The notes below the pieces were generated by a model, which saw only the letters and a list, made by a program, of their open reading frames with translations, did no database searches and had not been told where the DNA came from. From NCBI RefSeq assembly GCF_030818795.1, contig NZ_JAUTAY010000001.1, positions 558,001-622,000 of the forward strand: DNA of 64,000 nt, in the 5' to 3' direction. The position numbers were made by a program, and so were the translations under genes. Position 1 is the first letter of the stretch. Every line of letters begins with the position of its first letter. Below are positions 1 to 8,723 of this stretch, in pieces. The DNA comes from Microbacterium sp. SORGH_AS_0862 (GTDB lineage Bacteria > Actinomycetota > Actinomycetes > Actinomycetales > Microbacteriaceae).

Positions 1-677
1 CAATCGATGCCCGTGCCGCCCTGCGCCGTCAACAGATCGTTGACGCGGGAGAACGGTCGGGAACCGAAGAATCCCCTGCTGGCCGACAGCGGCGACGGAT
101 GCGGCGACTGGATGCTCGGCACCTCGCCGAGAATCGGCGTGAGGCCTGCCGCATCCCGCCCCCACAGCACCGCGACGAGAGGGCCGCCACGCTCGGCGAG
201 GACGCGGATCGCGTGCTCGGTGACCTTCTCCCATCCCCATCCGCGGTGGGATGCGGGGGACCCCGGCGCGACGGTCAGGACCCGGTTCAGTAGCATCACA
301 CCCTGCTCGCTCCACGCGGAGAGATCGCCGTGGACGGCCGGCGTGATGCCCAGGTCGTCTTTCAGCTCGCGATAGATGTTCGCGAGGCTGCGCGGGATCG
401 GGCGCACGTGCGCGTCGACGGCGAACGAGAGACCGATGGGGTGGCCGGGCGTCGGATAGGGGTCCTGGCCCACGATGAGCACCTTGACGTCGGCGAGCGG
501 CCGCTGGAAGGCGCGCAGGACCCGGTCGCCGGCGGGCAGGTAGGCACGCCCCGCGGCTGTCTCCCGGCGCAGGCGCTCCCCCAGCGCGGCGATGTCGTCG
601 GCGACCGGGGCGAGAGCCTCGGCCCACCCCGCATCCATCAGGCCCGCGGCGGCGAGCTCGGGCAACGTCTTGGCCAT
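1..677 (-). CDS. ung: Uracil-DNA glycosylase, C-terminal end cut off by the window
   Basis: Removes uracil from DNA by cleaving the N-glycosidic bond, the first step of base-excision repair in the cytoplasm. The translation from ATG at 677 carries the family-1 active-site block GQDPYP (catalytic Asp) followed by [11 protein letters not shown], then [10 protein letters not shown], and near the window edge [18 protein letters not shown], which is the conserved DNA-intercalation and catalytic-His loop. About 225 residues are visible, so only the last few residues lie outside the window. The start codon is 3 nt downstream of the stop of the phosphoribosyltransferase gene, so the two are almost certainly co-transcribed from the promoter at 1209-1214. 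Identification is firm from the motifs. Confidence 0.95.
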   Translation of the reverse strand, partial: MAKTLPELAAAGLMDAGWAEALAPVADDIAALGERLRRETAAGRAYLPAGDRVLRAFQRPLADVKVLIVGQDPYPTPGHPIGLSFAVDAHVRPIPRSLANIYRELKDDLGITPAVHGDLSAWSEQGVMLLNRVLTVAPGSPASHRGWGWEKVTEHAIRVLAERGGPLVAVLWGRDAAGLTPILGEVPSIQSPHPSPLSASRGFFGSRPFSRVNDLLTAQGGTGID

Positions 678-680
678 ACG

Positions 681-1202
681 TCAGGCGGAGCCGGGAAGAC
701 CCTGGTCCTCTTCGAGGACCGAGCCCTGCCATGACCAGGGGAAGTCGATCCACAGATCGGTGTTCTTCCAACTGAAGTCCGGCTGGATGATCGTCGTCGG
801 CTTCGTGTAGATCACGGCCGAGCGCACGTCCGCCCCGCGCTCGATGAGCAGGCGCACGGCGAGATCGAGCGTGCGACCGCTGTCGGCGACGTCGTCGACG
901 AGAAGCACGCGACGCCCGTTCAGGTACGTCATGTCGAGCTCGGGAGGAAGCAGCTCCGGAGCATCGAGCACCGTGCCGATGCCGGTATAGAACTCGACGT
1001 TGATCGCGCCGCAGTTCTTCACCCCGAGTCCGTACGCGATCGCTCCGGCGGGCAGCAGCCCGCCGCGGGCGATCGCGACGACCACCTCGGGCACGAAGTC
1101 GGCGGCGATCACGTCGCGGGCGATGTCACGGCTCGCTTGACCGAAGAGGTCCCAGGTCAGAGTTTCGCGTTCGGGCGCCACGGCGCTCTCCTCGTTCGTC
1201 AC
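681..1202 (-). CDS. Purine-type phosphoribosyltransferase
   Basis: A 173-aa type I phosphoribosyltransferase, probably salvaging a purine base with PRPP in the cytoplasm. The PRPP-binding loop is VLLVDDVADSGRTL near residue 100; an upstream VVVAIARGGLLPAG block is the PPi-binding loop. The C-terminal W-x-DFPW end resembles xanthine/hypoxanthine phosphoribosyltransferases of Actinobacteria, but the exact base specificity cannot be read from the sequence. The start is GTG at 1202: a TAGGCT hexamer ends 6 nt before it, with no ribosome binding site, as expected for a leaderless transcript. ung follows after 3 nt. Confidence 0.85.
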   Translation of the reverse strand: MTNEESAVAPERETLTWDLFGQASRDIARDVIAADFVPEVVVAIARGGLLPAGAIAYGLGVKNCGAINVEFYTGIGTVLDAPELLPPELDMTYLNGRRVLLVDDVADSGRTLDLAVRLLIERGADVRSAVIYTKPTTIIQPDFSWKNTDLWIDFPWSWQGSVLEEDQGLPGSA

Positions 1203-1208
1203 CGTCCC

Positions 1209-1214
1209 AGCCTA
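1209..1214 (-). promoter_or_regulatory. -10 hexamer TAGGCT of leaderless promoter (phosphoribosyltransferase-ung)
   Basis: TAGGCT on the minus strand, 6 nt upstream of GTG at 1202. There is no Shine-Dalgarno sequence between them, so transcription should begin at or next to the start codon. It lies back to back with the -10 of the MFS gene at 1230-1235. Confidence 0.55.
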
Positions 1215-1229
1215 GGGCGCGGCGCGGTG

Positions 1230-1235
1230 TAGCGT
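1230..1235 (+). promoter_or_regulatory. -10 hexamer TAGCGT of leaderless promoter (MFS gene)
   Basis: TAGCGT ends 6 nt before ATG 1242 with no ribosome binding site between them, which supports this start and a leaderless mRNA. Confidence 0.5.
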
Positions 1236-1241
1236 TTCGCC

Positions 1242-2729
1242 ATGACCGGCACCCGCGCGCCCGGTCGATCGGCGCTCGGCATCACGGCCGGCCTGATCGG
1301 CTGGTTCATCCTCGTCGAGATCGTCAGCGGCATCCTGCAGGGCTATTACGTGCCCCTGTTCAGCGACATCGTGGTGCACCTGGGCGTCCACGACGCGGAC
1401 GTGAACTGGTTCGAGGCGGCGCAGCTGCTGCTGTCGGCCCTCGTCGTACCGGTGATGGCCAAGCTCGGCGACATGTACGGACACAAGCGCATCCTGCTGA
1501 TCGCCACCATCCTCACGGCGGGAGCCACCTGGTGGATCGCGTTCGCGGGCTCGTTCTGGAGCTTCCTGATCGCGTGGGCGCTGCAGGGCTTCTACGTCGT
1601 GTGGCTGCCGCTCGAGATCGCGCTCATCTTCGAGCGCGGGCGCAGACAGGGCCGCGGGGTCTCCGCCACCCGCCGCGCGGCCGGTCTTCTCGTGGTCGGT
1701 CTCCAGGCGGGTGCCATCGTGGGTGCGCTGGCGGCCGGTCGGCTGTTCGCCGCGACCGCAGAGAACCTTCCGTTGACCCTCATGCTGCCGGCGGTCGCCG
1801 TGACCCTCATCGGCATCGTCATCTGGCTGGGCGTACCAGAGTCCGAGCCCGTTGCGGGACGACGACTGGATGCGGGCGGCTTCGTCATCCTCGCGGTCGC
1901 GCTCCTGCTCGTCACCGGCGCCCTCACCTTCCTCCGCATCAACGGACCCGGATTCGTGTGGACGTGGTTGCTGCTGGTGGCCGGTCTCGCCGCCTTCGTG
2001 TGGTTCGTGCGTTTCGAGCTCCGCCAGGAGGACCCCGCCGTCGACATCCGCGTCCTGCGAAGGCCCGAGATGTGGCCCGTGCAGGCCACGGCGGCCCTGG
2101 TGGGCATCAGCCTGCTCGGCGCGCAGGGCCCCCTGTCGACCTACGCCGGCACCGACTCCTCGCTCGGCTACGGACTGGGTCTGGACGCGACCGGCCGCTC
2201 CAACGTGATCGGCGTGTACCTCGTCTCCCTGATCGTCGGCGCGGTCATCTTCTCGATCACTTCGCGGCGGGCGAGCCCCCGCATCGTGCTCATCGGGGCG
2301 GCTCTGCTCGTGGGCGTCGGCTACCTGCTGTTCCTGCCGCTGCATCGCGAGCTGTGGCAGGTTCTCATGAACCTGTCGATCGCGGGTCTCGGGTCGGGCG
2401 CCCTCGTGGCCGCCTTGCCCGCAGCCGCCGCAGCCGCCGCCCCGCGCGGCCAGACCGGCATCGCCTCCGCGCTCACCAACACGACCAAGACGATCGGCGG
2501 CACCTTCGCCTCCGCCGTGTTCGGCGTCGTGCTCGCGGTCGGCGTGGGGGCGGTAGCGAGTTCGACGGCGGCGTCCCTCGGCGGCTACATCACGGTGTGG
2601 ATCGTGTGCGCCGCAGGCGGGTTCGCGGCGGCGGCGGTGCTCGTCGTGGTGCCCAAGGTGGCGTTCGCCGACACCGACGCGGAGGCCACGGCGCACGCCG
2701 CTGCCTCCGGCGGCACGACCGCGCGCTGA
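1242..2729 (+). CDS. MFS transporter, DHA2-like drug/metabolite exporter
   Basis: A 495-aa integral membrane protein of the major facilitator superfamily. Its length and about 14 predicted hydrophobic segments fit the DHA2 (14-helix, proton-antiport) group. The MFS signature in the loop after helix 2 is GDMYGHKRILLIAT, and a second small-residue-rich region, IASALTNTTKTIGGTFASAV, matches the late-helix pattern of this group. Expected to sit in the cytoplasmic membrane and export a small molecule; substrate unknown. It is divergent from the phosphoribosyltransferase and convergent, with a 3-nt gap, with the next gene. No regulator is adjacent. Confidence 0.8.
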   Translation: MTGTRAPGRSALGITAGLIGWFILVEIVSGILQGYYVPLFSDIVVHLGVHDADVNWFEAAQLLLSALVVPVMAKLGDMYGHKRILLIATILTAGATWWIAFAGSFWSFLIAWALQGFYVVWLPLEIALIFERGRRQGRGVSATRRAAGLLVVGLQAGAIVGALAAGRLFAATAENLPLTLMLPAVAVTLIGIVIWLGVPESEPVAGRRLDAGGFVILAVALLLVTGALTFLRINGPGFVWTWLLLVAGLAAFVWFVRFELRQEDPAVDIRVLRRPEMWPVQATAALVGISLLGAQGPLSTYAGTDSSLGYGLGLDATGRSNVIGVYLVSLIVGAVIFSITSRRASPRIVLIGAALLVGVGYLLFLPLHRELWQVLMNLSIAGLGSGALVAALPAAAAAAAPRGQTGIASALTNTTKTIGGTFASAVFGVVLAVGVGAVASSTAASLGGYITVWIVCAAGGFAAAAVLVVVPKVAFADTDAEATAHAAASGGTTAR

Positions 2730-2732
2730 GGC

Positions 2733-3830
2733 TCAGAGCAGGTTCGCGATGACGACCGTCGCGATCAGCGCCGCGCCGAGGCCGATCCACACCCACGTCG
2801 CCCTGCTCCACGCCGTGCGCAACCGTCGCCCTCCGGCCGCCACCCCGACGCCCGCGACGGGCAGGCCCGTCGCACCGGCCGGCTCCGCCTCGGCACGGTC
2901 GTCGCGCCACCGTTCCCACTGCTCGATCTTGCCGGCGAACGCGACAGTCGTGCGGATGATCTCGGACCACTCCGAGGGATCGGTCGTGACGACGTCGCGC
3001 GAGCGGGTCATGAGCAGAACGTCGTCGACGATCTCGATGTCCCACCCGCCGGCATCATCGACTGCGCGTGCCATGACATCCGGGGTGAACAGGTAGAGGG
3101 CGTCCCGCTCGTAGCCGCTCGGGCAGTACAGCGTGAAGTGGCGGTCGAAGTCGCCCTCGAGCGACAGACGCTGCGAGGCATCGGGCACGGACGACGTCGA
3201 GAGAGCCCGCGCGCCGCGCTGCGCGGCACGCAAGACGATGTGCGGGAGCGGGCGCCGTAGGCCGACGCGGATCCACCCGCCGAACTGCGTGTGCTGCGAC
3301 GCGCTGTTGCCGTACCGATTCTCGTAGTCGCACCACTCGATGGGGCGCCCCTGCGCCGTGCGGGCCCGGATCGCACGCGCCTTGGTGAGAGAGCCGCGAT
3401 AGCTCCACGAAGGGAGATCTCCTCGAGCCGGTCCCGGCAGGTAGACGAAGCCGTTGTCGGCGGCGAAGCGCGCGAGCGCCCAATGCTGCCGTGGCCGCAT
3501 CCTCCGTCGCCCGGTGCGCACGGCGGCCCACACCAGAACGGGGAACGCTATCGCGAAGAGCACCGTCATCACGATCATGCCGACCGCGTCATCGGGTTCC
3601 ACGGCGCGACCACGGGTGAGGTTCGACACCGTTCCCATGATCATCGCCAGCAGCCCGAGCCAGCTGACTGCCGCACCGATCGCGAGAACGATCCGACGGA
3701 CCCGCTCGCCGGGCGAGACCACCTGCGGGTTCGCTGTCGCGAAGGCTCGCCAGAACCGACGGAGCTCGCGCCCGCCGGGCCGCGCGGTCAGCGCGTCGAC
3801 GACGAGCGTCGGTGCGCTCGCCTCGCTCAC
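2733..3830 (-). CDS. Unknown membrane protein with two N-terminal and one C-terminal helices
   Basis: I do not recognise a characterised family. The 365-aa product has two hydrophobic segments near residues 45-66 and 82-103, a soluble central domain of about 220 residues, and a last hydrophobic segment at the extreme C-terminus (VWIGLGAALIATVVIANLL). The soluble part contains the phrase LEGDFDRHFTLYCPSGYERD followed by LYLFTPDVM, a pattern I recall from conserved hypothetical proteins of Microbacteriaceae. The start lies 4 nt after the stop of the SDR gene, so it is probably the second gene of that operon. Function unknown. Confidence 0.7.
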   Translation of the reverse strand: MSEASAPTLVVDALTARPGGRELRRFWRAFATANPQVVSPGERVRRIVLAIGAAVSWLGLLAMIMGTVSNLTRGRAVEPDDAVGMIVMTVLFAIAFPVLVWAAVRTGRRRMRPRQHWALARFAADNGFVYLPGPARGDLPSWSYRGSLTKARAIRARTAQGRPIEWCDYENRYGNSASQHTQFGGWIRVGLRRPLPHIVLRAAQRGARALSTSSVPDASQRLSLEGDFDRHFTLYCPSGYERDALYLFTPDVMARAVDDAGGWDIEIVDDVLLMTRSRDVVTTDPSEWSEIIRTTVAFAGKIEQWERWRDDRAEAEPAGATGLPVAGVGVAAGGRRLRTAWSRATWVWIGLGAALIATVVIANLL

Positions 3831-3834
3831 GCGC

Positions 3835-4614
3835 TCAGCCTTCGCGCACGCGCAGGGGCTCGCGAGCGACGAGGTGCTGCGCGGACTGTGCGACGGGTCG
3901 CACCGTCACGAGGTCGAGGTTCACGTGACCGGGGGCGTTCAGCGCGTACGCGATGACGTCGGCGACGTCGTCGGGAGTGAGAGGGTTCTCGACGCCGCGG
4001 TAGACGGCCTCCGCGGCATCCTGGTCGCCGCCGAGCCGGTTCAGCGAGAACTCCTCCGTGTAGACCATCCCCGGAGCCACCTCGCTCACGCGGATGGGCT
4101 CGCCGTTCAGCTCGAGCCGCAGCGCCTTGACCAGCATGCTCTCCGCGGCCTTCGCGGCGTTGTACCCGCCGCCGCCCTGGTAGGCGACCTGGGCGGCGGT
4201 GGAGGTCACGAAGAGCGTGTCGGCGTGGCCGTCGGATGCGGCGGCCCGCCGCAGCTGCGGCAGCAGCAGCGCGACCAGGCGCTGGGTCGACAGCACGTTG
4301 GCCTCGTACATCCATCGCCAGTCGTCCGGGTCGCCGTCGGCGACGTCGTCGACGCCGCGCGCGCCGCCCGCGACCTGCACGAGAGCGTGGACGGGACCGG
4401 ATGAGGCGAGCCAGTCGGCGAGCGCCTGCACATCGGCCTCGACCGTCAGATCGGCGGCGTACGCCACGGCACCGGTCTCGGCCTCCAGCGCGGCCAGCCT
4501 CTCGGCACGACGCGCGACCGCGACGACCTCCCAGCCGTCGGCGCGCAGGCGCCGTGCGGTCGCCTCACCGATCCCCGTGCTCGCACCCGTCACCACTGCT
4601 CGTCTGTTCGCCAT
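3835..4614 (-). CDS. SDR-family NAD(P)-dependent oxidoreductase
   Basis: A 259-aa classical short-chain dehydrogenase/reductase. Residues 8-15 give the nucleotide-binding TGASTGIG; AADLTVEAD follows as the adenine-pocket Asp; N in EANVLST, S in TSTAAQVAYQ and the YNAAK pair (Tyr/Lys) supply the catalytic residues. The sequence resembles the YdfG/serine-3-dehydrogenase-like group acting on small hydroxy acids or 3-hydroxy-amino acids, but the substrate is not determined. The start ATG at 4614 is supported by TAGCGT 6 nt upstream (leaderless). The unknown membrane gene follows after 4 nt. Confidence 0.85.
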   Translation of the reverse strand: MANRRAVVTGASTGIGEATARRLRADGWEVVAVARRAERLAALEAETGAVAYAADLTVEADVQALADWLASSGPVHALVQVAGGARGVDDVADGDPDDWRWMYEANVLSTQRLVALLLPQLRRAAASDGHADTLFVTSTAAQVAYQGGGGYNAAKAAESMLVKALRLELNGEPIRVSEVAPGMVYTEEFSLNRLGGDQDAAEAVYRGVENPLTPDDVADVIAYALNAPGHVNLDLVTVRPVAQSAQHLVAREPLRVREG

Positions 4615-4620
4615 GCACCC

Positions 4621-4626
4621 ACGCTA
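4621..4626 (-). promoter_or_regulatory. -10 hexamer TAGCGT of leaderless promoter (SDR operon)
   Basis: TAGCGT on the minus strand ending 6 nt before ATG 4614, with no ribosome binding site. It drives the SDR gene and probably the following membrane gene. Confidence 0.5.
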
Positions 4627-4693
4627 GGGCTTCGCCGTGAACCCGGTGTTACACACCCGCCCCGCGCCCTTGTTACCCCGCGTTTCTCGGACG

Positions 4694-4722
4694 TTGTCGC
4701 CCGCAGCGCGCCCCTCTAGCCT
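4694..4722 (+). promoter_or_regulatory. metY promoter, TTGTCG-17 nt-TAGCCT
   Basis: TTGTCG at 4694-4699 and TAGCCT at 4717-4722 are separated by exactly 17 nt, a good housekeeping-sigma promoter. It predicts a 5' leader of about 40 nt carrying the AGGAG ribosome binding site at 4762-4766. Two TGTTAC hexamers lie just upstream (about 4649-4677) and could be operator half-sites. I could not fit any SAM riboswitch class to the leader. Confidence 0.5.
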
Positions 4723-4772
4723 CGTCATGTTCGCGACAGCCGCCGCGGCACCCGCAGACTTAGGAGCACGTG

Positions 4773-6095
4773 ATGTCCGCACCCGAGAACTGGCTCTTCG
4801 AGACCAAGCAGATCCACTCCGGCGCCGCACCGGATCCCACCACCAAGGCGCGCGCGACGCCGATCTACCAGACCACGTCGTACGTGTTCGACAACGCCGA
4901 CCACGCGGCCAACCTCTTCTCGCTCGCCGAGCCCGGCAACGTCTACACCCGCATCATCAACCCCACGCAGAGCGTGGTCGAGGAGCGCATCGCCGCGCTC
5001 GAGGGAGGCACAGCGGCGCTGCTGGTCGCCTCGGGTCAGGCGGCCGAGACGTTCGCGGTGCTCAACATCGCCGGGGCGGGCGACCACATCGTCTCCTCGA
5101 GCTCGATCTACGGCGGCACGTACAACCTGTTCAAGTACACGCTCGCCAAGCTCGGCATCACGACGACGTTCGTCGAGAACCAGGACGACCCGGAGGAGTG
5201 GCGTCGCGCGGTCCGCCCGAACACCAAGCTCTTCTTCGCCGAGACGGTCGGAAACCCCAAGATCAACGTCCTCGACATCCGCACCGTCTCCGACATCGCG
5301 CACGAGGCAGGTGTGCCCCTGATCGTCGACAACACGATCGCGACCCCGTACCTCATCCGCCCCTTCGAGTTCGGCGCCGACATCGTCGTGCACTCTGCGA
5401 CGAAGTTCCTCGGCGGACACGGCACGACGATCGGCGGCGTCATCGTCGACGGCGGCCGCTTCCCGTGGTCGCAGCACGTCGACCGCTTCCCGGAGCTCAC
5501 CGAGCCCGACCCCTCGTACCACGGCCTCAGCTACACCGGTGCGCTCGGTGACGGCGTCGCCTACGTCACCAAGGCCCGCGTGCAGCTGCTGCGGGACCTG
5601 GGCGCCGCGATCGCTCCGATCAGCGCGTGGTTGCTGCTGCAGGGCATCGAGACCCTCTCGCTGCGCGTCGAGCGCCACGTGCAGAATGCGCAGGAGATCG
5701 CGGAGTGGCTCGAGAACCAGGACGACGTCGCCTCGGTGAACTACTCGGGTCTTCCGACCTCGCCCTGGTACGCCGCCGCCAACCAGTACGCCCCGAAGGG
5801 CGTCGGCGCGGTGCTCTCGTTCGAGCTCAAGGGCGGCGTGGGAGCCGGACGCGCCTTCGTCGACAACCTCACCCTGTTCAGCCACCTCGCCAACATCGGT
5901 GACGTGCGTTCGCTCGTGATCCACCCCGCATCCACGACGCACTCGCAGCTGACCCCCGAGCAGCAGCTCACGGCCGGTGTCACGCCGGGCCTCGTGCGCC
6001 TGTCGGTCGGCCTCGAGAACGTCGCCGACCTCAAGGCCGACCTCGAGAACGCGCTGTCGGCTGCGCGACAGGCCTCGGAGGCCGCACGCGCCTGA
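4773..6095 (+). CDS. metY: O-acetylhomoserine aminocarboxypropyltransferase (sulfhydrylase)
   Basis: PLP enzyme making homocysteine from O-acetyl-L-homoserine and sulfide, the direct sulfhydrylation route to methionine, in the cytoplasm. The 440-aa product has the Cys/Met-metabolism fold: SGQAAETFAVL, the phosphate-binding SSSSIYGGTYN, VDNTIATPYL, and the Schiff-base lysine in VHSATKFLGGHG. The C-terminal HPASTTHSQL and RLSVGLEN motifs are typical. ATG 4773 is chosen over GTG 4770 because AGGAG at 4762-4766 is 6 nt from ATG but only 3 nt from GTG. metX, which supplies its substrate, follows on the same strand but beyond a strong terminator, so the two genes probably have separate promoters. 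Confidence 0.95.
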   Translation: MSAPENWLFETKQIHSGAAPDPTTKARATPIYQTTSYVFDNADHAANLFSLAEPGNVYTRIINPTQSVVEERIAALEGGTAALLVASGQAAETFAVLNIAGAGDHIVSSSSIYGGTYNLFKYTLAKLGITTTFVENQDDPEEWRRAVRPNTKLFFAETVGNPKINVLDIRTVSDIAHEAGVPLIVDNTIATPYLIRPFEFGADIVVHSATKFLGGHGTTIGGVIVDGGRFPWSQHVDRFPELTEPDPSYHGLSYTGALGDGVAYVTKARVQLLRDLGAAIAPISAWLLLQGIETLSLRVERHVQNAQEIAEWLENQDDVASVNYSGLPTSPWYAAANQYAPKGVGAVLSFELKGGVGAGRAFVDNLTLFSHLANIGDVRSLVIHPASTTHSQLTPEQQLTAGVTPGLVRLSVGLENVADLKADLENALSAARQASEAARA

Positions 6096-6100
6096 GCCGC

Positions 6101-6145
6101 AACGCACGAACGCCCCGGATGCCGCATCCGGGGCGTTCGTGCGTT
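6101..6145 (+). terminator. Perfect 20-bp stem terminator after metY
   Basis: Arms at 6101-6120 and 6126-6145 are exact reverse complements (20 of 20) around the 5-nt loop GCCGC. There is no T-tract, as is common in high-GC Actinobacteria. The loop side contains CCGGATGCCGCATCCGG, so the stem is partly built from the octamer CCGCATCC seen throughout the window. Confidence 0.85.
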
Positions 6146-6207
6146 CGGCGCGGCCGCTGTGACGTAACACGGGCGCGAGGAGGCGAGGACGCCGGGAGAA
6201 TGGAGCG

Positions 6208-7413
6208 ATGGACTGGCAGACCTCCGAGGACACGGTGCCGAGCGCTCCGGTCACGGAGGCCGACGCCCGGCTCGCCCGTGGCCGTCCGCCCGCAAGCGGC
6301 GCGTGGCGCGACGGCGACCCGGCCGGCGATCGCCGGTTCGCGGCCTTCCGCGGCTTCCGCACCGAGAACGGCGCCGTCCTGCCCGCCGCGCGTCTCGCCT
6401 ACGAGAGCTGGGGCGAGTTGTCGCCCGCCGGCGACAACGCGGTCCTCATCCTGCACGCGCTGACAGGCGACAGTCACGTACGCGGGGAGGCCGGCCTGGC
6501 CCACCCCACCGACGGATGGTGGGACGAGATCGTCGGGCCCGGGGCCGCGATCGACACGGATCGCTGGTTCGTCGTCGCGCCCAACATGCTCGGCGGCTGC
6601 CAGGGCTCGACCGGTCCCGCGACCATCGCCCCCGACGGCACCGAATGGGGCGCGCGCTTCCCGTACCTGACGATCCGCGACCAGATCGCGGCCCAGGCCC
6701 TGTTGGCGGACGAGCTCGGCATCGGCAGCTGGCGCGCTGTCATCGGCGGCTCGATGGGCGGCATGCACGCGCTCGAGTGGGGGGCGACCTACCCCGGTCG
6801 CGTGGAGCGTCTGGCGGTTCTGGCGGCTCCCCCGCTGACCACGGCCGATCAGATCGCCCTGAACTCGGTGCAGCTCGAGGCCATCCGCATCGACCCGGGC
6901 TACGCGGGCGGCGACTACTACGACGCACCAGCCGGCGAGGGCCCCCACCGCGGACTCGCCCTGGCCAGGCGGATGGCGCTCTTGAACTATCGGAGCCCGA
7001 CGGAGCTGAACCTGCGTTTCCAGCGCTCCTGGCAGTCCGGGGTGAGCCCGCTCGGGCGCGGCGGCCGGTTCGCGGTGGAGTCCTACCTCGACTTCCACGG
7101 CAACAAGTTCACGCGCCGCTTCGATGCGAACAGCTACCTCACCCTCGTGGAGGCGATGAACTCGCACGACGTGGGACGCGAGCGGGGCGGCGTCGAGGAC
7201 GCTCTGGGACGCATCACCGCACGCACGCTCGTGCTCGGCATCGACAGCGACCGCCTCTTCCCGGTCGAGGGGCAGCACCGCATCGCCCACGGCATCCGCG
7301 ACACGCTCGACGGCGACCAGGCAGCCGTCATCACGAGCGACTACGGCCACGACGGCTTCCTCATCGAGACGGATGCGGTCGCCCACCACCTGGGCCGACT
7401 GCTCGACGCGTAG
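6208..7413 (+). CDS. metX: Homoserine O-acetyltransferase
   Basis: Transfers acetyl from acetyl-CoA to homoserine, giving the substrate of MetY. The 401-aa alpha/beta-hydrolase-fold protein has the nucleophile elbow GGSMGGMHALEW (Ser), the oxyanion region ILHALTGDSH, the acyltransferase signature NMLGGCQGSTGP, the acid in GIDSDRLFP and the catalytic His in GHDGFL near the C-terminus. Length and motifs match the MetX family. The start at 6208 is preceded by GGGAG at 9 nt, a plausible ribosome binding site. A GTAACA hexamer about 35 nt upstream mirrors the TGTTAC copies upstream of metY and might be a shared operator. It is convergent with the following MFS gene. Confidence 0.95.
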   Translation: MDWQTSEDTVPSAPVTEADARLARGRPPASGAWRDGDPAGDRRFAAFRGFRTENGAVLPAARLAYESWGELSPAGDNAVLILHALTGDSHVRGEAGLAHPTDGWWDEIVGPGAAIDTDRWFVVAPNMLGGCQGSTGPATIAPDGTEWGARFPYLTIRDQIAAQALLADELGIGSWRAVIGGSMGGMHALEWGATYPGRVERLAVLAAPPLTTADQIALNSVQLEAIRIDPGYAGGDYYDAPAGEGPHRGLALARRMALLNYRSPTELNLRFQRSWQSGVSPLGRGGRFAVESYLDFHGNKFTRRFDANSYLTLVEAMNSHDVGRERGGVEDALGRITARTLVLGIDSDRLFPVEGQHRIAHGIRDTLDGDQAAVITSDYGHDGFLIETDAVAHHLGRLLDA

Positions 7414-7422
7414 GAGCCGTCG

Positions 7423-8667
7423 TCACTCGGCGGAGGTCGAGGAGTGCGCGTAGACGATCGGGACGCCCCGGCGGCGTTCGACCCCGTACGCGGTGAACGC
7501 GATCGCGAGCCCCGCCGCGGCGAGGGCGGCGCCGACCCAGGGCGGCGCGACGAAGCCCCACCCCGCGGCGATCACCGCACCGCCGAGGGCGGCGCCGAGG
7601 CTGTTGCCGATGTTGAGAGCGGAGTGATTGAGCGCCGCGGCGATCGACTGGTTGTCGCCCGCCACATCCATGAGCCGCGTCTGGATCGCGGGGCTCAGCG
7701 CCGACGAGACCGCGCCCACGACGAACACCATGATCGCGAGCGCCCAGATCCAGACGGCCGTCACGGCGAGAACGGCCAGCGACACCGCCAGCACCGCGAG
7801 ACCGAGCAGCAGCGTGCGGCGCAGGTTGACGTCGGAGAGGTGTCCGCCCAGCAGATTCCCGACCGTCATCCCGAGCCCCATGCCCACGAGCACGAGCGGC
7901 ACGACCGCCTGCGGCGCACCGGCGACCTCCGTCACCAGCGGCGCCACGTAGCTGTAGACCGCGAAGAAGCCGCCGAACCCGATCGATCCGATCCCCAGCG
8001 TGAACCACACCTGCGGGATGCGGAACACGCCCAGCTCCGCGCGAAGCGTGCGTCCCGGCCGCCCAGGAGCGCGTGGCACGAACACGGCGATGCAGATCGT
8101 GGCGAGTGCGAAGATGGCGGCGACCACGCCGAACGCGACGCGCCACCCGAACTGCTGCCCGAGGTAGGTCCCAGCGGGGACGCCGACCACATTCGCGACG
8201 GTGAGGCCGGTCAGCACGAAGGCGACACCCTGGGCACGCCGCCCCGGCCCGAGCACGTCCGCCGCCACGAGCGCCCCGATCCCGAAATACGCGCCATGCG
8301 GCAGCCCCGCCAGGAAGCGCGAGACCGCGACCAGCTCGAAGTTCGGCGCGATCACGGTGAGGGCGTTGAAGACGGTCAGCGCCAGGGCGAGGACCACCAT
8401 GACGCGGTGGCGCGGGAACCGCGCGACGAGCCCCGCGATCGTCGGCGCGCCGACGACGACGCCGAGTGCGTAGAGGCTGATGAGCCAACCCGCTTGGGCG
8501 ATGGCCGCATCCGGGTCCGCCGCCGACTGGTTCGGCAGGAGCGCGCCCGCGATGTCCGGCAGCAACCCCATGACCGTGAACTCGGTCATCCCGATGCCGA
8601 AGCTGCCGATGGCGAGAGAGAGGAGCGCCCACATCGCCGCCCCCTTCGTCTGGGTCGAAGAGGTCAC
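7423..8667 (-). CDS. MFS transporter, DHA1-like (12 helices)
   Basis: A 414-aa inner-membrane exporter. The N-terminus (GSFGIGMTEFTVMGLLPDIA) and the RFPRHRVMV loop after helix 2 are typical of the AraJ/chloramphenicol-efflux-like DHA1 transporters of Actinobacteria. About 12 hydrophobic segments are visible. Substrate unknown; drug or sugar efflux is possible. The GTG start at 8667 is supported by TAACAT ending 6 nt upstream (leaderless). It is convergent with metX, 9 nt apart. No local regulator. Confidence 0.8.
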   Translation of the reverse strand: MTSSTQTKGAAMWALLSLAIGSFGIGMTEFTVMGLLPDIAGALLPNQSAADPDAAIAQAGWLISLYALGVVVGAPTIAGLVARFPRHRVMVVLALALTVFNALTVIAPNFELVAVSRFLAGLPHGAYFGIGALVAADVLGPGRRAQGVAFVLTGLTVANVVGVPAGTYLGQQFGWRVAFGVVAAIFALATICIAVFVPRAPGRPGRTLRAELGVFRIPQVWFTLGIGSIGFGGFFAVYSYVAPLVTEVAGAPQAVVPLVLVGMGLGMTVGNLLGGHLSDVNLRRTLLLGLAVLAVSLAVLAVTAVWIWALAIMVFVVGAVSSALSPAIQTRLMDVAGDNQSIAAALNHSALNIGNSLGAALGGAVIAAGWGFVAPPWVGAALAAAGLAIAFTAYGVERRRGVPIVYAHSSTSAE

Positions 8668-8673
8668 CGGGCC

Positions 8674-8679
8674 ATGTTA
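8674..8679 (-). promoter_or_regulatory. -10 hexamer TAACAT of leaderless promoter (MFS gene)
   Basis: TAACAT on the minus strand, 6 nt before GTG 8667, with no Shine-Dalgarno sequence between. Confidence 0.5.
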
Positions 8680-8723
8680 GTCACGCGGGCCGCGGCCGCC
8701 GAATCGTTTCGCCCGCCGGATCG

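Noticed and set aside
4627..4772. SAM riboswitch upstream of metY
   Set aside because: I could not fit the conserved core or pairing pattern of SAM-I, SAM-II or SAM-IV to this short leader.
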